Counted from the stretch's first letter, positions 23,154 to 31,966 are shown. The stretch: DNA of 36,014 bases from an uncultured Clostridia bacterium (GCA_949289625.1 CASEPH010000373.1:1-36014); one strand, 5' to 3'. The notes: generated by a model not told the origin, from the letters alone. Numbers and translations: made by a program.

Positions 23154-24014
23154 CTACCTCTGAAATTTATTGATCAAGGTGCCATAATAGCTGGCATTTT
23201 TGATCTTCGCCAGACGCACCTTCCGTCTGGACGCCGTAGCAATCACAACGTCGTCACCGCTGAGCCGAAAGGATTTTCCTCCGTCCACCGATAAAAACGC
23301 GCTGCGCTTTCCAATACGACCCACCTGTACCGAAACGACACGGTTTTTCATCAACACCAGAGAGCGAATCCCCATGGCGTGGGCACAAATGGGAGTGACA
23401 ATGATATTCTCCGCCGTGGGCTCTACAAAGGGACCTCCAGCAGACATAGAATAGGCAGTAGTGCCGGTGGGGGTAGCAATCACCAAGCCGTCTCCGTCAA
23501 AGCGCATAGCCTCCACGTGATCGCAGGACACCGTCATCTGGATCACCCGCGCAACAGCTCCCTTGGTAATCACAGCGTCATTGAGGGCGTTGTCTTCATA
23601 AATCACCCGGCCATCCCGTTTCACCGCCACATGGACCATCATTCGCTCTTCATAGGGCAGGTGATCCTCCAGGACTCTGGGCAGCAGATCCAGTTCGTTG
23701 CTCTCCAGCTCGGCCATAAACCCCATGGTGCCTGTATTGACTCCCAGCATAGGAATTTCCCGGTTGCCCACCAGACGCGCTGCATGAAGGATTGTACCGT
23801 CACCGCCAAAGCAGATCATGATATCACAGTCCTTCAGTCCTTCCTCCATGGGCACCAGCCGCATATTGGGCGGAAACTCGTGGTTTTTGTCCACATGAAA
23901 GGGCAGACATATTTTGACTTCTGCGCCGTGCTGCTTCAGAATTTTCTCCGCAGCCCGGGTGATCTGAAAGCCCCGGTCCCGGTAAGGGTTGGGCATCAGT
24001 GTGATTTTTTTCAT
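23154..24014 (-). CDS. nadK: NAD kinase
   Basis: A 286-aa enzyme that phosphorylates NAD to NADP. The GGDG motif is in CFGGDGTILHAARL (near residue 70) and the second conserved block is GDGLVIATPTGTTAYSMSAG, including the residues that bind NAD. FLSVDGG occurs in the C-terminal half. The ATG at 24014 follows the tlyA stop by four bases, with AAAGGGTGAG as SD. It is cotranscribed with tlyA and argR. Confidence 0.96.
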   Translation of the reverse strand: MKKITLMPNPYRDRGFQITRAAEKILKQHGAEVKICLPFHVDKNHEFPPNMRLVPMEEGLKDCDIMICFGGDGTILHAARLVGNREIPMLGVNTGTMGFMAELESNELDLLPRVLEDHLPYEERMMVHVAVKRDGRVIYEDNALNDAVITKGAVARVIQMTVSCDHVEAMRFDGDGLVIATPTGTTAYSMSAGGPFVEPTAENIIVTPICAHAMGIRSLVLMKNRVVSVQVGRIGKRSAFLSVDGGKSFRLSGDDVVIATASRRKVRLAKIKNASYYGTLINKFQR

Positions 24015-24018
24015 AGGC

Positions 24019-24819
24019 TCACCCTTTCAGTGTTTCGTGGGCCTCCTGGACCACAGATTGAGCGGAAAAATCTTTTACCGCCATCGGTTTCATGGACAGA
24101 TGTCCCAAAAATTCGATATTTCCTTCCGGGCCCTTGACGGGAGAAAACGTAAGATTTACCACCGTGAATCCAAGGCTGCGGGCCAGTTCCAAAAAGGTCT
24201 CCAGAACCTCTACATGGGTATCAGGATCCCGAACCACACCTTTTTTCCCCACTTTCTCTTTACCGGCTTCAAACTGAGGCTTGATTAGGCACAGGACTTG
24301 CCCTGCCGGCCCCAGCAGCTTTTGCACCACAGGAAGTACAATTTTCAGGGAAATAAAGGAGACATCAATGACGCTCAGATCCAGAGGTTCTCCCAGCTGC
24401 TCCGGTGTGACATTACGGATATTGGTCCGCTCCATGACCACCACCCGGGGATCACTGCGGATACTCCAAGCCAGCTGTCCATAGCCCACATCGATGGCAA
24501 AGACCTTTTTCGCCCCATGCTGCAGCAGACAATCCGTAAATCCTCCGGTAGAGGCGCCGGAATCGCTGCATACATAGCCTGTGGGATCCACACCGAAATA
24601 GGCCAAAGCCTTTTCCAGCTTCAATCCTCCACGGCTGACATAGGGACAGGTGTTACCGCGAATCTCTATAGCAGCATCCGCCGCTGTCGGCGTTCCGGGC
24701 TTGGTTACCCGCTGGTCATTGATAAAGACCAGTCCCTCCATGATGACAGCCTGGGCCTTGGCTCGACTTTCGCAGAGCCCCTGTTGGCATAATAAAACGT
24801 CAAGTCGTTCCTTTTTCAA
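24019..24819 (-). CDS. tlyA: TlyA-family 16S/23S rRNA (cytidine-2'-O) methyltransferase
   Basis: A 266-aa protein with an N-terminal S4 RNA-binding domain (about 1–60, RLDVLLCQQGLCESRAKAQA) and a FtsJ-like methyltransferase domain. YVSRGGLKLEKAL, SDSGASTGGFTDCLLQ (SAM loop) and DVSFISLKIVLP are visible. Mycobacterial TlyA methylates rRNA and affects capreomycin sensitivity; the hemolysin name often attached to the family is historical. The start is TTG at 24819, 20 bases inside the 3' end of dxs, with AAAGGAG upstream also inside dxs, so translation is coupled to it. Confidence 0.93.
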   Translation of the reverse strand: MKKERLDVLLCQQGLCESRAKAQAVIMEGLVFINDQRVTKPGTPTAADAAIEIRGNTCPYVSRGGLKLEKALAYFGVDPTGYVCSDSGASTGGFTDCLLQHGAKKVFAIDVGYGQLAWSIRSDPRVVVMERTNIRNVTPEQLGEPLDLSVIDVSFISLKIVLPVVQKLLGPAGQVLCLIKPQFEAGKEKVGKKGVVRDPDTHVEVLETFLELARSLGFTVVNLTFSPVKGPEGNIEFLGHLSMKPMAVKDFSAQSVVQEAHETLKG

Positions 24820-26662
24820 AATGGATAAGCTCCTTTACCGCCCGAGCCACGGATTTTCCATCGATTCCCACCAACTCATGGAGTTGCGGCACCGTTCCGT
24901 GGGTCACAAATTTTTCTCCCAAATTCAGGAGACGTACTGCTTTTGGCATAACGCCGGATTCCATCAATGCTACCACAAGCTCCTGCCCGACACAGCCAGA
25001 GGAAACGCACTCCTCCAACACCATCAGATGGCCGGTCTTTTGAACAGAAGCGGCAGTCAACTCGGTATGAAGGGGTGCCAAATACCAGAGCTTGATAATC
25101 TCTACGGAAATCCCCTGCTGCTCCAGAATCCGGGCTGCATCCATGGCCTCACAAACCATGGGGCCGTAGGTTACGATTGTGGCGTCCGTGCCCTGCCGAA
25201 GAACAGTATCCTCCAAAATGCAGTCCTGATAGGTCTCGTTGCCCCCCCTGGGATAACGAACAGCCACAGGTCCTTCCAGCTGGTACACCGCATAATGGAT
25301 GCTTTTTCGCAGTTCCTCCGTAGAGGCCGGCGCCAAAACCGACATATGGGGCACGGTCCGAAGAAAGCATGCGTCAAATACCCCATGATGGGTCTCTCCG
25401 TCGGACCCTACCAGCCCTGCTCGGTCCACAGCAAACACCACATGGAGATTTCCCAGGGCTGCGTCATGGATCAGCATATCATAGGCCCGCTGCAGGAAGG
25501 TGGAGTAGATGGCCACCACGGGAAGCATCCCCTGCTTGGCCAGGCCACAACTCATGGTCACAGCATGGCCTTCCGCAATGCCTACGTCAAAAAACCGCCT
25601 GGGAAACCGACCGGCAAATTCGGTCAATCCCGTACCCTGTTCCATAGCCGCGGTGATGGCACAGATCCGCCGATCCCGGTCGGCCATGGCACACATGGTC
25701 TTTCCAAAGGCGTCAGAGAAGGACTCCTGATGAGCTCCCTTGGCAGCTCCAGATTGAACATTGAAGCTGGAAACGCCATGGAATTCATCAGGATTCTCCT
25801 CGGCGTAGCTGTATCCTCGTCCCTTGGTGGTGGTGACATGGAGCAGAACCGGGCAAGCCAGTTCTTTGGCCTGGCGCAGCAGATAGGTCATTTTTTTGAT
25901 GTCGTGACCATCTACCGGCCCCAGATAGACAAAGCCCATCTCATCAAACATATTACTCCCAATCAGCGCATTTTTCATCCATAATTTAATTCGGTGAACT
26001 ACGCGATACAGATACTTGCCCCCAGGAACTGTATGGGTAAACCCGTGGAACAGCCGCTTAAAGTTTAGATAAGAGGGCTTGAGGCGCTGTTTGGCCAAAA
26101 ATTTCGAGATTCCGCCCACATTAGGCTGAATCGACATTCCATTATCGTTGAGGATCACGATGATCGGTTCCTTGCTCTGTCCCGCATCGTTGAGGCCCTC
26201 ATAAGCAAGCCCACCGGTCAAAGCACCATCGCCAATGACGGCGATGACGCTGTAGTCTTCCCCCATCAGCGTTCTGGCTCTGGCGATACCCAGGGCCGCG
26301 GAAACGGAATTGGAGGCGTGTCCTGCCACAAAAGCATCGGCATCTGATTCCGAAGGCTTTGGAAAACCAGCCATACCGCCCAGCTGCCGCAAATGGCGAA
26401 ACTCCGCTTGCCGTCCGGTCAGCAGCTTGTGTACATAACACTGATGACCAACATCAAATACAATTCTATCCTTATAGGGATCAAAAACCTTATGCAGTGC
26501 GATGGTCAGCTCTACGATTCCCAAGTTGGAGGCCAAATGACCCCCTGTTTTAGAAACACTGTTGATCAGAAAGCTTCTGATCTCGTTGCACAGCGCCTGA
26601 TCCTCTTCCGGCCCAAACGCAAGGAATTGCTCCCGATCGTCTGCTCGTTCCAAAAGATTCAA
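24800..26662 (-). CDS. dxs: 1-deoxy-D-xylulose-5-phosphate synthase
   Basis: A 620-aa thiamine-diphosphate transketolase-like enzyme that joins pyruvate and glyceraldehyde 3-phosphate, the entry to the MEP isoprenoid pathway. Visible blocks are HLASNLGIVELTIALHKVFD, FDVGHQCYVHKLLTGR, GDGALTGGLAYEGLNDAG (ThDP motif), YLGPVDGHD, FDVGIAEGHAVTMSCGLA, GSDGETHHGVFD and VRYPRGG. It overlaps tlyA by 20 bases. It does not have ispA immediately on top of it: a 203-nt gap with a promoter lies between, so isoprenoid supply here has its own start point. Confidence 0.96.
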   Translation of the reverse strand: MNLLERADDREQFLAFGPEEDQALCNEIRSFLINSVSKTGGHLASNLGIVELTIALHKVFDPYKDRIVFDVGHQCYVHKLLTGRQAEFRHLRQLGGMAGFPKPSESDADAFVAGHASNSVSAALGIARARTLMGEDYSVIAVIGDGALTGGLAYEGLNDAGQSKEPIIVILNDNGMSIQPNVGGISKFLAKQRLKPSYLNFKRLFHGFTHTVPGGKYLYRVVHRIKLWMKNALIGSNMFDEMGFVYLGPVDGHDIKKMTYLLRQAKELACPVLLHVTTTKGRGYSYAEENPDEFHGVSSFNVQSGAAKGAHQESFSDAFGKTMCAMADRDRRICAITAAMEQGTGLTEFAGRFPRRFFDVGIAEGHAVTMSCGLAKQGMLPVVAIYSTFLQRAYDMLIHDAALGNLHVVFAVDRAGLVGSDGETHHGVFDACFLRTVPHMSVLAPASTEELRKSIHYAVYQLEGPVAVRYPRGGNETYQDCILEDTVLRQGTDATIVTYGPMVCEAMDAARILEQQGISVEIIKLWYLAPLHTELTAASVQKTGHLMVLEECVSSGCVGQELVVALMESGVMPKAVRLLNLGEKFVTHGTVPQLHELVGIDGKSVARAVKELIHFEKGTT

Positions 26663-26815
26663 ACTTACACAACCTGTCTATATCCTGCTTCCCGGACAAA
26701 ACCGGGAATGTCCATGGTATTATACAATAAGACCTTTATCGGCTCTCCGGCATGTCGCCCTTTCTCCCACACGACAGACGAGCCAAAGGAAATTGGGGTG
26801 ACAGCGGCTCATGAC

Positions 26816-26843
26816 ATTATACCATAGGATCGATGATTTTCAA
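26816..26843 (-). promoter_or_regulatory. Promoter of the dxs-tlyA-nadK-argR-recN operon
   Basis: The minus strand has TTGAAA (26838–26843), a 16-nt spacer and perfect TATAAT (26816–26821). A leader of about 145 nt follows, containing a small hairpin TTCCCGG–CCGGGAA near 26691–26709 and a second isolated TATAAT at 26719–26724 that has no clear −35. No known riboswitch core was recognised in the leader. Confidence 0.65.
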
Positions 26844-26865
26844 TCTGTTTCCTGAAATTTATGCA

Positions 26866-27747
26866 TCATTTCATTCTACCGACAAGGCCCAAGGAAAGGG
26901 TTTCGATAAAATCCGTTTTGTAAAATCCTCCGTTTTTCAAAGCACTGAGGGCCTGGGCCGTCTCCTGCTCTACCATTTGGGCGCACCGATCCAGCCCAAA
27001 CAGGGTCATAAAGGTGCTCTTTCCATTTTCCGCATCAGAACCAATGGGCTTGCCCAGCTCCTGCTGGTCTCCAATGCAATCGAGCATATCATCCCGAATT
27101 TGGAACGCCATCCCCAAATGCTGGGCATACGCCCCAGCAGCGGAGATCTGTCCCTCTGTTCCGCCGCCCAAAATGGCACCGATTTGGCAGGCAGCCCGGA
27201 TCATATCTCCGGTTTTGTGCAGATGCACCTCCCGAAGCTCTTCCTCAGACAGAGAACAATTTTCGCCGTCCAGATCCAGAACCTGTCCCGCCACCATGCC
27301 GTCTTCTCCGGCAGCCCGGGACAAAATGGAAATGCACCGCAGCAGTCTTTCTGCCGGGGCATCCATCTCCGCGAGAATATGGAAGGCCGCCGTTAAAAGA
27401 GCGTCTCCCGCCAACGTAGCCACAGCCTCCCCATAGACCTTATGGTTGGTGAGACGGCCTCTGCGATAGTCGTCGTCATCCATGCATGGCAAATCATCGT
27501 GAATCAGAGAATAGGTATGGATCATCTCAACGGAACAGCCAGCCGGAACCGCAGTCTCTGGCGTGCCGCCGCAGGCTTCGCAGAAGGCCATGCACAGGAT
27601 GGGACGGAGCCGCTTTCCTCCAGATAGCAAACTATAGCGCATAGCCTCCATCAACACTCGATACCGCGTGTCCTGCAAAAACTGTCGTTCCAAAAACGCC
27701 TCTATTTGGGTCTGAAACGACGCTCTTTTTTCCTCATGCTTCGTCAT
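26866..27747 (-). CDS. ispA: Polyprenyl (farnesyl/geranyl) diphosphate synthase
   Basis: A 293-aa trans-prenyltransferase that elongates allylic diphosphates with isopentenyl diphosphate. The first Asp-rich motif is in LIHDDLPCMDDDDYRRGRLT (DDxxD-type with inserted residues, typical of bacterial FPP synthases) and the second in FQIRDDMLDCIGD. LSGGKRLRPILCM is the N-terminal GGKR block. It overlaps the 3' end of xseB by 14 bases. Product length cannot be read from the sequence with certainty, but FPP is the most common for this type. Confidence 0.94.
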   Translation of the reverse strand: MTKHEEKRASFQTQIEAFLERQFLQDTRYRVLMEAMRYSLLSGGKRLRPILCMAFCEACGGTPETAVPAGCSVEMIHTYSLIHDDLPCMDDDDYRRGRLTNHKVYGEAVATLAGDALLTAAFHILAEMDAPAERLLRCISILSRAAGEDGMVAGQVLDLDGENCSLSEEELREVHLHKTGDMIRAACQIGAILGGGTEGQISAAGAYAQHLGMAFQIRDDMLDCIGDQQELGKPIGSDAENGKSTFMTLFGLDRCAQMVEQETAQALSALKNGGFYKTDFIETLSLGLVGRMK

Positions 27748-27970
27748 AGTTTAGCTCCTGTTCCACCGGGGACCCATCTGGTCCTTTCATCAGCGCAGTC
27801 ACCTTTAGCTCCGCTGTGTCCAGAAGCTCAGTGCATTTCACCGATAGCTTGGTTCCCTCTTCAAAAAGCTTCAGGGACTCCTCCAGAGAGACCTCTCCGG
27901 ATTCCAGCGCTGCAACAATCTCATCTAGCCGTTTCATGGATTCTTCAAAAGTAATTGATCTCTTAGCCAT
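27734..27970 (-). CDS. xseB: Exodeoxyribonuclease VII small subunit
   Basis: A 78-aa acidic helical protein, partner of XseA in exonuclease VII. The family core is ITFEESMKRLDEIVAALESG and SLEESLKLFEEGTKLSVKC. The ATG at 27970 is chosen since GGAGG lies seven bases before it; the open frame up to 27988 is the xseA end. Two bases separate it from the xseA stop, and it overlaps ispA by 14 bases. Confidence 0.95.
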   Translation of the reverse strand: MAKRSITFEESMKRLDEIVAALESGEVSLEESLKLFEEGTKLSVKCTELLDTAELKVTALMKGPDGSPVEQELNYDEA

Positions 27971-27972
27971 AT

Positions 27973-29244
27973 TCAGTCCTCCATACATGCATCCACAATG
28001 GCGTGGATCTTTCCCTCCGCCAGCCGGGCCGTTACTTGATCGCCCGGCTGCAGCTGGTGGGCCGAGCGAATATTTCTTCCCCCATTGTCCTCCAAAATGC
28101 TGTACCCACGGGCCAACACCTTTAGGGGACTCATGGCGTCCAAACGGGCAGCCAACATTCCAGCTGTCTTGCTCTTTTGCTGTTTCACAGAACGCCAGGC
28201 CGGCAGCAACTGTTCCTGCCGGGAATGCAGCGTCATACGTCCTTGCAAAATCTTTTGTCCCATGATCCGGGCCATCCGTTCATGGAGTCCGTCCAGATAC
28301 TGCCTCCGATCCGCGAAATACTCCATGGGGGATCGCAGAACCCGGGCTCGCTTTTTGGATTCCAATTCCTGCCGAGCCAGCTTGAGCCGACGATTCATAT
28401 TCTGGGCCATTCGGATCTCCAGGGATTTCAGTGTCTGACGCAGTTCCGCCTGATCCGGCACCGCCAGTTCTGCCCCATTGGATGGAGTGGCTGCCCGCAG
28501 ATCCGCCACATAGTCTGCAATGGTTACATCCGGTTCATGTCCCACCGCAGAGATGACCGGAATTTTCGAACGATAAATGGCCCGAGCCACCACTTCCTCA
28601 TTAAAGGCCCACAGGTCCTCGATGGATCCGCCGCCTCGGCCTACGATCATCAGATCCGCAACATGGAACTGGTTCGCGTAGTCAATGGCAGCAGCAATTT
28701 CTCCCGGAGCCTCTGTTCCCTGAACCCGGACGGGCAGTAGGAGCACCTCAGCCAGGGGATATCGGTGTCCTAGAATCCGCAGCATATCCCGCAGCGCAGC
28801 GCCTGCAGAGGACGTAACCAGCGCAATTCGGTGAGGATAGGCTGGAATGGGTTTTTTGTGGGCCTCATCAAAGAGCCCCTCCCCTGCCAGCTTTTTTTTC
28901 ATCTGTTCAAAAGCTACCGTCAGATCGCCAGTCCCCTCTGGGTTCATGGAAACGCAGTAAAGCTGGTATACGCCGTCTCGGGGATATACAGTGATCCGTC
29001 CCGCTGCCAGCACCATCATACCATTCTCCGGCGTAAACCGCAGACGGACAGCGCTGGAGCGGAACATAACGCATTTTAGAGAGGCCGTCCCATCCTTCAG
29101 GGTAAAATAGTGATGTCCGGAGGGATATCTTTTATAATTACTCAGTTCCCCCCGGACGCAGAGCCCCGTCAACAGGGCGTCCTGCTCCATCATCTCTTTG
29201 ATATAGGTATTGACCTGGCTGACTTCCAAAATCAGTTCATCCAT
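27973..29244 (-). CDS. xseA: Exodeoxyribonuclease VII large subunit
   Basis: A 423-aa protein that degrades single-stranded DNA to oligonucleotides. The N-terminal OB fold (about 1–100) has VSQVNTYIKEMMEQD and VRGELSNYKRYPSGHHYFTL. The catalytic domain contains ALVTSSAGAALRDMLR, IVGRGGGSIEDLWAFNEE, ISAVGHEPDVTIADYVADLR and ATPSNGAELAVPD. A long coiled coil (about 260–370) and a C-terminal segment KVLARGYSILED follow. The ATG at 29244 has GGAGAAAC before it and overlaps the TsaD-like gene by eight bases. Confidence 0.96.
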   Translation of the reverse strand: MDELILEVSQVNTYIKEMMEQDALLTGLCVRGELSNYKRYPSGHHYFTLKDGTASLKCVMFRSSAVRLRFTPENGMMVLAAGRITVYPRDGVYQLYCVSMNPEGTGDLTVAFEQMKKKLAGEGLFDEAHKKPIPAYPHRIALVTSSAGAALRDMLRILGHRYPLAEVLLLPVRVQGTEAPGEIAAAIDYANQFHVADLMIVGRGGGSIEDLWAFNEEVVARAIYRSKIPVISAVGHEPDVTIADYVADLRAATPSNGAELAVPDQAELRQTLKSLEIRMAQNMNRRLKLARQELESKKRARVLRSPMEYFADRRQYLDGLHERMARIMGQKILQGRMTLHSRQEQLLPAWRSVKQQKSKTAGMLAARLDAMSPLKVLARGYSILEDNGGRNIRSAHQLQPGDQVTARLAEGKIHAIVDACMED

Positions 29245-30154
29245 GTTGTTTCTCCATAATATATGTCAGAACCGCAATCCCCATGGCATTGTCCGTGGAG
29301 TATTCCGGCGCCCCAAAAATTCCATCCAGCGGCTCCATTTCCTTTCGTAGCAGCGTATTGGAGGACACGCCGCCGGTAAAAATCACCGGTAGATCACCAT
29401 ACTGACACAACGCCTGCTTCGTCGCAGTTTCCACGGCGTGGATGACGCTCTGGAGCGCAAAGGCCGCCGTTTCACCGTCGGAAGCCCCGGAATCCCGCAT
29501 CTGTCGAACCTTGTTTTCCATTCCTGACAGGGAAAACGTCATATCCCGAACCTTAACTGGAAAGGGCTTCGCCGCCATATCCGCAGCCAAGCTATCCAAC
29601 GCTTTGCCCGCGGGAAAAGTCAATCCCAAAAGGAGGCCTGTCCGATCGATGAGCTGTCCGGCGGAAAGATCCGTGGTACCGCCAATTTTCCGGGCCTTCA
29701 GTCCCGGCTCCACATAGAGGAGCTCCGTGGTACCTCCGGACAGATGCCAAGCCAGCATGGGTTTATCCAGCAACTCCATCCGGCCTGCACTCCACAGCAC
29801 CGCAGCCAGATGTCCCTGCTGATGAGAAAACTCATAAAAAGGCACCTGCAGCAGCTTCGATATGGTTTTGGCCTGGGACTCTCCTGCCAAGAAGCAGGGC
29901 ATATATGAGCCCTCCACGGCTCGAGGGCGCGTACTGGCCCCAATAGCGTCCGGCGTATCCGCTGCCCAGGCATCCGTCATACGGGCAACAATCTCTGGCA
30001 ATGTTTTCACATGCTGAAACAGGGCCTCGCTCTGCCGAAGGCCCAGAGCACCCGGCTTTACCTCCAAAAGCTTTCCCATGTTGTGCCCCTGGGTTCCGTC
30101 GAACCAGGCGGCGGAGGTGGTATAGTTGCTGGTGTCAAACCCCAGAGCTCTCAT
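29237..30154 (-). CDS. TsaD/Kae1-like paralogue (OSGEP family)
   Basis: A 305-aa protein of the Kae1/TsaD ASKHA fold. LGFDTSNYTTSAA at the N terminus replaces the usual GIETSCDET; HQQGHLAAV (about 112–120) has the metal-binding His-x4-His type pattern; LSGGTTELLYV and GGVSSNTLLRKEM are the ATP and phosphate loops. The true TsaD, which makes t6A in tRNA, is usually longer and has more conserved motifs. Clostridia often carry this shorter copy beside nusB and xseA, so I take it as a paralogue of unknown role. It overlaps nusB by four bases (ATGA) and xseA by eight. Confidence 0.85.
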   Translation of the reverse strand: MRALGFDTSNYTTSAAWFDGTQGHNMGKLLEVKPGALGLRQSEALFQHVKTLPEIVARMTDAWAADTPDAIGASTRPRAVEGSYMPCFLAGESQAKTISKLLQVPFYEFSHQQGHLAAVLWSAGRMELLDKPMLAWHLSGGTTELLYVEPGLKARKIGGTTDLSAGQLIDRTGLLLGLTFPAGKALDSLAADMAAKPFPVKVRDMTFSLSGMENKVRQMRDSGASDGETAAFALQSVIHAVETATKQALCQYGDLPVIFTGGVSSNTLLRKEMEPLDGIFGAPEYSTDNAMGIAVLTYIMEKQHG

Positions 30155-30597
30155 GCTTCCCGATCCCGGGCAAAGGAGCCTAGGATTCCATTGATAAAGG
30201 AAACCTTGTCCTCTTCCTCATATCTTCGGGCGATCTCCACCGCCTCATTGATGACGGCCCCGGTGGGTGCATCCTCCACATAGCAGATCTCAAAAATGGC
30301 CAGACGCAGCACCGCCAGCGTCACCTTGGAGATCCGCCCGACTTTCCAGCCGGAGGCGTACTTTTCGATCACAGCGTCGATCTCCTGTTTTTTGACATAA
30401 ACGCCTCGGACACAGGTTTCGATGTATTGCATCTGTTTGGCGTTGGGCTTTTCCTGATAAAGACTGGTCTCCTCCGCCAATCTGGGATAATACTGATCGT
30501 TAAATACCGCTTCCAGCAGTTCCTCAGGCAGTTCGTCATGAAATTCCAGCTCATACACCAAGTGCATCGCAATTTCTCTGGCCATCGTTCTGGTCAT
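30151..30597 (-). CDS. nusB: Transcription antitermination/rRNA assembly factor NusB
   Basis: A 148-aa all-helical RNA-binding protein that with NusE(S10) binds boxA in rRNA leaders. Family marks are REIAMHLVYELEF near the N terminus, YIETCVRGVYVKKQEIDAVI, GRISKVTLAVLRLAIFEICY and APTGAVINEAVEIARRY. Three starts are possible in frame (30642, 30603 and 30597). The ATG at 30597 is preferred because AGGGGA lies seven bases before it. It is the first gene of the nusB–TsaD-like–xseA–xseB–ispA run. A TATAAT at 30648–30653, about 50 bases upstream, is its probable −10. Confidence 0.94.
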   Translation of the reverse strand: MTRTMAREIAMHLVYELEFHDELPEELLEAVFNDQYYPRLAEETSLYQEKPNAKQMQYIETCVRGVYVKKQEIDAVIEKYASGWKVGRISKVTLAVLRLAIFEICYVEDAPTGAVINEAVEIARRYEEEDKVSFINGILGSFARDREA

Positions 30598-30647
30598 AAT
30601 CATTCCCCTATCTTTTGCAAAAATATCCGCATCATAAATCAACCTAT

Positions 30648-30653
30648 ATTATA
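30648..30653 (-). promoter_or_regulatory. Probable −10 of the nusB operon promoter
   Basis: TATAAT on the minus strand stands about 50 bases before the nusB start. The −35 region is a T-rich run (TTTCTT with 16-nt spacing) and is a weak match. Confidence 0.5.
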
Positions 30654-30696
30654 CCTGTTTTTCGAAAAAAAGAAAGCATAAATTTATGTACGGCAA

Positions 30697-30722
30697 AAGG
30701 CGGAGGTTTTCCCCCGCCTTTC
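30697..30722 (-). terminator. Terminator of the TepA-like gene
   Basis: On the minus strand AAAGGCGG, a short loop and CCGCCTTTT form a GC-rich hairpin with a T-ending tail directly behind the stop at 30721. Confidence 0.7.
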
Positions 30723-31413
30723 ACGTCTTATTTTTTCGTTTGTCAATCATACGATGCAGACACTCCAATGCATCAGAAAGGCCCCCCAACCGGTCGATGA
30801 GGCCCATGGAGACAGCCTGCTGCCCATAGACCACGCTGCCCACGTCTGAAGCCAGTTCGTCGGTATTGAGCATGAGCTTGACAAATTCCTCCCGGTTTAC
30901 CTTGGAATTCTTGCAGACAAATTCTACGATCTGGTCCTGAATCCGTTCAAAATAATGATAGGTTTGAGGCGCGCCGATGACGGTACCGCTGATCCGGACC
31001 GGATGGATGGTCATGGATGCAGTGGGCACAATCATAGACTTTTTGGCGCACACCGCCAGCGGTACACCGATGGAGTGACCGCCCCCCAGCACCAGCGAAA
31101 CCGTGGGTTTTTTCATGCCGGCAATTAGCTCTGCAATGGCAAGGCCTGCCTCAATATCACCGCCTACAGTATTCAGGAGGATCAGCAGTCCGTCGATCTC
31201 CTGACTCTCCTCGATAGCTGCAATTTGTGGAATCACATGCTCGTATTTCGTGGTTTTTGTGTTCTCTGCCAGGACCTGATGCCCCTCAATCTGTCCAATG
31301 ATGGTCAAGCAATGGATATTGCTCTGACCCGTTTTCAGTTCTGCACTGCCAAACTCTATGGTTTGTTCCCGCTCTTCCTGCAGTTTATTGGTTTGCTCCT
31401 GTTCTTTTGTCAT
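30721..31413 (-). CDS. ClpP-like protease, TepA (translocation-enhancing) type
   Basis: A 230-aa serine-protease-fold protein of the ClpP/TepA family. Gln/Glu-rich residues 1–28 precede the fold. GLLILLNTVGGDIEAGLAIA matches the ClpP strand-helix region, GGGHSIGVPLAV holds the candidate nucleophile Ser, and TASMTIHPVRISGT the candidate His. Bacillus TepA (YmfB) has been linked to protein translocation and spore formation, but its function remains weakly defined. No signal peptide is evident. The ATG is 30 bases after the next upstream gene's stop (31444); the SD is weak (CGGAGAAA). Confidence 0.85.
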   Translation of the reverse strand: MTKEQEQTNKLQEEREQTIEFGSAELKTGQSNIHCLTIIGQIEGHQVLAENTKTTKYEHVIPQIAAIEESQEIDGLLILLNTVGGDIEAGLAIAELIAGMKKPTVSLVLGGGHSIGVPLAVCAKKSMIVPTASMTIHPVRISGTVIGAPQTYHYFERIQDQIVEFVCKNSKVNREEFVKLMLNTDELASDVGSVVYGQQAVSMGLIDRLGGLSDALECLHRMIDKRKNKT

Positions 31414-31443
31414 GGTATTTCTCCGTTTCCTGTGAGATTCGTT

Positions 31444-31926
31444 TTATCCTTCCCGGGAATCCTGCCAATTATGCAGCGGGTTTCCCTGCTGATCCAATAC
31501 CACCTCCAGGTATTCTCTGCCGTTTTCTCTCACAAGCTGATAAAAGCATAAAAACGGCGTATAGGGCAGAGGCTGTCCCTGCTTCCATGGGAATTGGTAT
31601 CGGTTTCCCCGGACTCTACCCGGTGGAAGATGATGGTTTCCCACTCTTCCACCAGAAAATCGCTGCCACGCCGCATCTTTCGGACGCAGTTCCCCACGCA
31701 AAAGCCGTCCCTGGGGCATCCGTCCGGCAGGCAGACTCATGCGCAGAATCATTTTCCCCTGCTCCGGCACAGGAATTCCCAAGGGAATTTCGCCCTGCTC
31801 AAATACGGCATAGAGCCGCATGACCTGCCGGAGCTCCACCTCTCCATAAAACACCATATAAAGTCCGCGTTGTTCCGCCCGCAAAAATCCACAGCATGTT
31901 TCCTGCTCCATTACCGGCACCTGCAT
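31444..31926 (-). CDS. Hypothetical protein, 160 aa
   Basis: A 160-aa protein I do not recognise. It starts MQVPVMEQETCCGFLRAEQ, is predicted soluble, and has a basic Arg/Gly-rich middle (GGRVGNHHLPPGRVRGNR) and a final part rich in aromatic residues (FPWKQGQPLPYTPFLCFYQL). It reads like a two-part beta-rich fold but no named motif is visible. It lies between mazF and the TepA-like gene on the same strand, with its SD (GGAGG) inside a 14-bp hairpin that covers the mazF-to-start interval. The start ATG at 31926 is the only one with an SD. Confidence 0.65.
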   Translation of the reverse strand: MQVPVMEQETCCGFLRAEQRGLYMVFYGEVELRQVMRLYAVFEQGEIPLGIPVPEQGKMILRMSLPAGRMPQGRLLRGELRPKDAAWQRFSGGRVGNHHLPPGRVRGNRYQFPWKQGQPLPYTPFLCFYQLVRENGREYLEVVLDQQGNPLHNWQDSREG

Positions 31927-31928
31927 AA

Positions 31929-31962
31929 CAACACCTCCGCATCAGAATATGCGAAGGTGTTG
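31929..31962 (-). promoter_or_regulatory. SD-sequestering hairpin between mazF and the next gene
   Basis: On the minus strand CAACACCTTCGCAT (31962–31949) pairs with ATGCGGAGGTGTTG (31942–31929), 14 pairs with one G·U, six-base loop. The 3' arm contains the GGAGG that serves the ATG at 31926, which lies two bases below the stem. It begins four bases after the mazF stop and lacks a T run, so it is more likely a translational switch than a terminator. Confidence 0.65.
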
Positions 31963-31966
31963 CATT

